Assembly: GCA_003116995.1 (NCBI GenBank)
Contig: BDSL01000176.1
Coordinates: 51,317-115,316 of the forward strand
Reading direction: 5' to 3'
Length of the DNA stretch: 64,000 nt
Source: Yamagishiella unicocca
Lineage: Eukaryota > Chlorophyta > Chlorophyceae > Chlamydomonadales > Volvocaceae
Position 1 is the first letter of the stretch. Each line of letters begins with the position of its first letter. Below, one piece after another: positions 59,619-64,000 of the stretch. A program made the position numbers and the translations under genes. The notes under the pieces were generated by a model. The model was not told the DNA's origin. It saw nothing but the letters and a program-made list of their open reading frames with translations, and did no database searches.

Positions 59619-60038
59619 ATGAACGCCTCTGCTGGTGTTTCACCCCCTGATGTCGGACTACCACTACAGGAGGAAGGAACATATGATGTTGTTATAATAG
59701 ATATAGAACCGCATGGAAAAGAAATCGATGTCTATGAAATTGTGAAAAAGTACATGAAAGCACAACACTTGTGCATTCTTAAACACGTTGCGAGGATGGA
59801 TATGTTGGGTTCCTCTCTGGCGGACAACTTCATCGATACATACTATCTGAGCAGCGTGGTCGACTACTTTGCTGAAAGTAAAATTGGTGGCATTGAAAGC
59901 ATCCGGGATGTCTTCATTATATTTGATAAAGACAAAATCGCAGGGACTCCACCTCAAGAGAAAGCGCAACAATTGGCCCAGGGAAGGTTAATGAAGTGGG
60001 TCAGCGGGCTTAAATGCTATACTCCTTTTTCCTACTAA
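59619..60038 (+). CDS. uncharacterised 139-residue protein
   Basis: ATG 59619 (MNASAGVSPPDVGLPLQEEG). The domain starts with a beta strand ending in acidic residues (YDVVIIDIEPHGKEIDVYEI), then helices, another strand (RDVFIIFDKDKIAG) and a C-terminal YTPFSY. The VVIIDIEP strand followed by an alternating alpha/beta pattern recalls Rossmann-like folds, but no catalytic motif is seen. Its promoter and first codons exist as a second, decayed copy 640 bases downstream. Confidence 0.65.
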   Translation: MNASAGVSPPDVGLPLQEEGTYDVVIIDIEPHGKEIDVYEIVKKYMKAQHLCILKHVARMDMLGSSLADNFIDTYYLSSVVDYFAESKIGGIESIRDVFIIFDKDKIAGTPPQEKAQQLAQGRLMKWVSGLKCYTPFSY

Positions 60039-60104
60039 GTGTGTGTTTTCCTGAGGATTCATAAACATTGGATGTCCTGAGAGGAACTTAACTTTGTCGT
60101 ACAC

Positions 60105-60156
60105 CAGCGTTGTGCCCGTAATTAGACACCCTCAAATTACTTTGTAAAACAAACTT
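60105..60156. mobile_element. hAT-like MITE copy 8 (fragment)
   Basis: The left end CAGCGTTGTGCCCGTAAT and core TTTGTAAAACAAACTT remain; the right end is lost. It sits inside the duplicated promoter copy (after GTCGTACAC), a place where the 59.4 kb copy has none. Confidence 0.8.
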
Positions 60157-60302
60157 TCACAGGCTCGTCAAACTGATGCGGTCCAAAATTTCCTTACAGT
60201 TCTCGGACCTTTGAAAAATTGTCGAAGGAATTTTAAAAACCATTGTTAGTGTTGTTTATAAAATAAATATCAGCTACTTACACCAACAGCGCTACTTGTG
60301 TA

Positions 60303-61557
60303 GTGTGTAGAGTCGGACACCGAGACGATGAAAGGCTCTGGTGTCTCACCCCTGATGTAGAGTTGGGACGTGCGACCCTAGAGACTCGGATACGTCAGTT
60401 TCATGATCTATCAAAGAGGAGTACTCTAACCATTAATATATGGTCAGGTCTGAGCAGAAACCCCGTGATCAAGATGCGGGATGTACTTAACCATCCCGAC
60501 AAACCATGGAATTGGTACGGGCTGAGCCACAACCCCAGTATCACGATTGGGGATGTGCTGGACCACCCCGACAAGCCATGGAGCTGGCTCGGTCTGACTA
60601 CAACCCCAGTATCACGATTGGGGATGTACTGGACCATCCCGACAAGCCATGAATTGGTGCGGGCTGAGCCAGAACCCCAGCATCACGAAGCGGGATGTGC
60701 TGGACTACCCCGATAAGCCATGGGATTGGTGGTGGCTGAGCCGTAACCCCAGCATCATGATGCGGGATGTACTGGACCATCCCGACAAACCATGGGATTG
60801 GGCGGGTTGAGCTACAACCCCAGCATCACGATGCGGGATGTGCTGGACCATCCCGACAAGCCATGGAGTTGGTACTGGCTGCTGAGCCGTAACCCCAGCA
60901 TCACGATGCGGGATGTGCTGGACCACCCTGACAAGCCATGTGATTGGTATGCGCTGAGCCATAACCCCAGCCTCACGATGCGGGATGTGCTGGACCATCC
61001 CGATAAGCCATGGAATTGGTCAGGGCTGAGCTGTAACCCCAACATCACGATGCGGGATGTACTGGACCATCCCGACAAGCCATGGGATTGGCAGGGGCTG
61101 AGCCGTAACCCCAACATCACGATGCGGGATGTGCTGAACCATCCCGACAAGCCGTGGATTGGTACTGGCTGAGCCGTAACCCCAACATCACAATATGGGA
61201 TGTACTGCTGTTGGACCACCCCGACAAGCCATGGATTGGTCAAAGCTGAGCAAAACACCCAGCCTCGCGATGCGGGATGTGCTGAACCATCCCGACAAGC
61301 CATGGGATGTTGAATGCCTCGCCGCCAACCCATCCGTCGTGCGGCCTATGACTGAGGAAATTGCGGACTACGTGCGCAGGCGCCACGCCGCACTCGTCAT
61401 CTCATCGGCTGCATTTGAGGTGTGGACCAACCCGAACTGTGACTTGTGCAGGCGACGCCTGCGGCGAGAGTTTCGACATGCTGATACCAAAGGCATGATA
61501 TGCCTTTACAACGAGTTGTGTCAGGCACGAGGATGCGCTGCAGCCTGGGTTTTATAG
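60303..61557 (+). pseudogene. decayed W-x-W repeat protein gene (several one-base losses)
   Basis: About 11 near-identical 84-90 base repeats encode NPSITMRDVLDHPDKPWNWYGLS-type units, the same family as 7167-8633. The frame is lost several times: near 60594, 60650, 60798, 61155 and 61232 one base is missing, so no single frame spans the gene. Three of the losses hit the same spot, where CCATGGGATTGG has become CCATGGATTGG or similar. The C-terminal part is readable in the last frame (61195-61557): PSVVRPMTEEIADYVRRRHA, then CDLCRRRLRREFRHAD. There is no ATG at the start; the 5' end is the decayed first codons of a copy of gene 59619. GC is much higher than in the AT-rich paralogue. Confidence 0.75.
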
Positions 61558-63047
61558 ACGTGTGCAGGATGTGTGGGTTATGATGCGATCGTAGCCTCGC
61601 CGTGGTTTGCCATGCTAGATCTAGCTTTGCCTCTCGCTGTTAGCTTTGCACCAGTAGTCGCATTTCACGTGCCTGGCACTATGTCACGGACGCGCATGAC
61701 GTGCGTCGCGGTTATCTGCAGTCGCTTGCCAAGGCTGGGGCCTAGCACTCATCATGGGCTTGCACGCGGGCGCATGGGCAAGAGGTGCATGTGGGTAGTA
61801 GTGTTTCGCGAGCCGCTGCCTTCGCAAGCAAATGTCAGGACGAGCGAGGCTGTGGATGGACCGTGGGTGATGATGTAGTGTTGCACTGGGGGTAGAGCGC
61901 GATCAGGGGGGCGTTTGTTGGCCCCAGTCGTTTGCGGGGCCCTGTTTTGTCGTTAGCTGTTTGCAGTTTCTGAGCCTTTGAGCTTGCGTGTTCTGGTTTG
62001 TATGCTTGCCCTCCTGAGAGGAGTTCTGCAGTGACGAACCTGTTGGCCATTAGGCCCATGTTAGGCCGTGAGACGGACCTGTGTTGTTTTGCTGTGCTAC
62101 CTTAGAGCAGCTTCCCCAAGGTTTCAGCTGGGGGGGGAGTCTTCAGTAGGCTCACCCGCCCTGCACAACACGCTGTGTGTCGTGACAGCTGTCACGACAC
62201 AGCGAGTAACCATCACAGCGCGTGCAGAGTGCGTTGGTTGCCGTACACTAAGGGCATGAGTTGCGCCCTGCGGTTAGCGTTGTCTGGTAGATGTAGTTAC
62301 ACGGCTTTGATTGCCGGTAATTACGGTAGTTATATTAGAGCTATCGTTACAGTAGATGTGAAGCCAACGGACACATGTGCATGTGTCGGCAGCATTGGTA
62401 GATGTGCTCCAGGGATGGCAGTTAGCCACGTTCGGGAGCGCACCTAGGCCCGCTGCCTGGAATGCCCAGGCAGCGGAGTTTGTCGCCACAAACTAACAAA
62501 GTCTGGAAGAAACAGCCCTGTACTGACACATCGCTGTAAGACTAGTGCGTACCTCCGCCCATTCTCTCAACAGCATCCACAACTTGCACGTCGCAGTGTG
62601 TTGATTGCTCAGTCTTTTCGCTCTCTTCACCCAAGAGCCGACGCACGCTCGTCGGTGCCGCGTCCGGCAGCCCGGCGGCCTCTGGGGCAGCGAATCCTTA
62701 TGGCGATGCCAGCACGCACGTCCTGCGTGAGGTACCTGAGCCGGGTCGCCGCCGGGAGATCGTTGAGCAAACGCACAGCAAGCTGGGCACTTCGGGGTGG
62801 GGCGCACTCTCGGACTCCTGCAGACGAGCTTCTGGTGGCCAGATTTTCCTCAGCGCTGATCAGCGACGCCGCTTGGCAGCGGCGTCGGCTCTGGACGGGC
62901 GGGCCGTACGACGTAAGTACACCGACCCGGTGACGCTGGAGGATTCTGTGCTCGGGGTGATGGCATCTGTTTATGCACTCACGGCATACTACACTAAACG
63001 GTACGCTAAGATTGCAGAGTGGAGACTAAGGAGGGATGAAAAGAATG
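61558..63047. other. GC-richer region without a convincing gene
   Basis: Several frames of 60-110 codons exist on both strands, but none shows family features, good starts or consistent codon use. The best is 62873-63076 (DSVLGVMASVYALTAYYTKR), which lacks an ATG. Candidate old exons or host DNA. It contains the palindrome at 62176-62201. Confidence 0.5.
62176..62201. repeat. 26 bp perfect palindrome
   Basis: TGTGTCGTGACAG followed directly by its reverse complement, centred between 62188 and 62189. It could form a cruciform or a dimeric protein site; no gene start is near enough to assign a role. Confidence 0.85.
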
Positions 63048-63995
63048 TCAATTCATTAACTCTAACAGACTTGTAAGCGCCTTATCCAAAGAACCAATTG
63101 GAGAACGACCAACCATTTTGTTTTTTCTCTGGTGGAATTGGAAGCAATAATCCAGTACCCGGGGTGTATTGACGTCATTTGCATTAGTGTTGTTTTTGTT
63201 GTTTTTTGTTGAAGTAACACTCGCCACAGTGGCCTTCGACATCCCATTACCAGGAGACATGCTCGAAATCGAAGTTGGCGTCGCCTTCGAATTCGCGTTC
63301 GAATTCGCGCTCAAACTCGTGCCTATACTCGTGCCTATACTCGCTCCCAGAGTTGAACCTAAACCGGGACCTGAAGTTATGGATGCATCCAGGGGTATCT
63401 GAGCTGATGACTTCAGATCAGATAGCATTGTTAGCATTTTTTGTACAGCAGAGTCGCTCACCGTAGAAGCCACAACAATCGGCTGCTGCTGGCTAGCGTT
63501 AGCGTTTAGTTGTTCATTTCCAGAGGGGGTCTGATTGTCAAGGACGCCCAACATGGTCTTGATGACCGGGTACGAACCCGTGCTGGGCGCACCTGCACCA
63601 TCATCACCGTACACATCCTTACTGGATCCATTCCCTGATTTGTTGTTTTTCTTGGCTAAGCTACTGCCATTATTGAAGAGGCCACGATAAGACTGGCACT
63701 TGGTCGAATAGTAAGGATTCTGTGTGTCCCAGCACCAGCATGTTGGATGGCTGGGATTGTTCGTGCAGAAGATGTCTATCGCTGAGAGACATTGGTCGCT
63801 GGATGCCATGAGAGATTTTGTGTTTGAAAAGTCAGAAATAGAGACGCACGCAGAGCATGTCGATGCGTCATACGGACATTTCTTCTCGTCAGATGTCTTG
63901 CGAAGGCTAGAAAGTAGCGATGAGTACTCTGGATCTAGTTTGCGGAAAATGGAAGTGTAGTAGTTGTATAGGTCGTGGATGTCAATGTCAGTCAT
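63048..63995 (-). CDS. Cys-rich uncharacterised protein (315 residues)
   Basis: ATG 63995 (MTDIDIHDLYNYYTSIFRKL) to TAA, complete within the window by a few bases. A Cys-rich domain lies at about 40-105: KKCPYDASTCSACVSI, SDQCLSAIDIFC, HPTCWCWDTQNPYYSTKCQS. The even number of cysteines suggests disulfides, as in virion proteins that use viral thiol oxidases. The middle is Gly/Ser/Asn-rich (SLGASIGTSIGTSLSA-type repeats coded by GAATTCG units at 63280-63350). The C-terminus is basic (FHQRKNKMVGRS). I recall similar Cys/Trp patterns in giant-virus proteins but cannot name the family. Confidence 0.7.
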   Translation of the reverse strand: MTDIDIHDLYNYYTSIFRKLDPEYSSLLSSLRKTSDEKKCPYDASTCSACVSISDFSNTKSLMASSDQCLSAIDIFCTNNPSHPTCWCWDTQNPYYSTKCQSYRGLFNNGSSLAKKNNKSGNGSSKDVYGDDGAGAPSTGSYPVIKTMLGVLDNQTPSGNEQLNANASQQQPIVVASTVSDSAVQKMLTMLSDLKSSAQIPLDASITSGPGLGSTLGASIGTSIGTSLSANSNANSKATPTSISSMSPGNGMSKATVASVTSTKNNKNNTNANDVNTPRVLDYCFQFHQRKNKMVGRSPIGSLDKALTSLLELMN

Positions 63996-64000
63996 GACTT

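Noticed and set aside
60303..61557. Programmed frameshifting in the repeat gene
   Set aside because: At least five shifts, no slippery-site pattern, no ATG; decay or read error is simpler.
62873..63076. Gene of 67 codons
   Set aside because: No ATG start, partly overlapping other frames; a GTAAGT inside it hints at an old exon, but nothing joins to it.

Overview
The window looks like DNA of a large nucleocytoplasmic DNA virus (Nucleocytoviricota) or of such a virus integrated in a protist or algal genome. Viral hallmarks seen in the translations are the C-terminal part of a D5-type primase-helicase (left edge), an NCLDV-type poly(A) polymerase catalytic subunit, a class I ribonucleotide reductase large subunit, a SNF2-like helicase, a GT90/CAP10-like glycosyltransferase, an Ulp1-like cysteine peptidase candidate, a macro-domain protein and W-x-W repeat proteins. 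Genes are tightly packed on both strands, often divergent or convergent with gaps of only tens of bases. Composition is moderate in GC, with AT-rich intergenic stretches. I cannot place it in a family from the sequence alone.

Two genes break the viral pattern because they are split by many GT-AG introns. One is a nine-exon voltage-gated-type K+ channel with a C-terminal cyclic-nucleotide-binding domain (2490-5146). The other is a six-exon protein with two SET domains (57626-59278) that has lost one base in its fifth exon. The D5 fragment at the left edge also begins just after a good branch point and acceptor. Scattered through intergenic DNA and introns are eight copies or fragments of a ~81 bp terminal-inverted-repeat element. 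Four copies have perfect or near-perfect 8 bp target duplications (three exact, one with a single mismatch) and a fifth has a weaker one, so I read it as a hAT-like MITE.

Layout. 1-2.3 kb: D5 fragment and a membrane-anchored spermidine-synthase-like protein. 2.5-5.1 kb: K+ channel. 5.3-12 kb: small unknown genes, a protamine-like 34-residue peptide, a W-x-W repeat protein, a 35 bp tandem repeat. 12.5-17.3 kb: a nucleotidyltransferase-like protein and the poly(A) polymerase side by side, then an unknown gene. 17.4-20.4 kb: RING membrane protein, unknowns and a tRNA-Ile(UAU). 20.8-22.9 kb: Ulp1-like peptidase candidate. 23.8-45.4 kb: one 7,184-codon adhesin-like gene that fills a third of the window. 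45.4-57.5 kb: Asn-rich basic protein, helicase, GT90, RNR and small genes. 57.6-61.6 kb: SET gene and a decayed repeat-protein gene that carries a copy of its neighbour's promoter. 61.6-63.0 kb: GC-richer DNA with no convincing gene. 63.0-64 kb: Cys-rich unknown protein.

Taken together the genes cover replication and nucleotide supply (D5, RNR), transcription and mRNA ends (poly(A) polymerase, helicase), virion or surface building (giant adhesin, GT90, peptidase candidate, basic peptide) and host interaction (K+ channel, SET, RING, macro domain). The roles in infection are inference.
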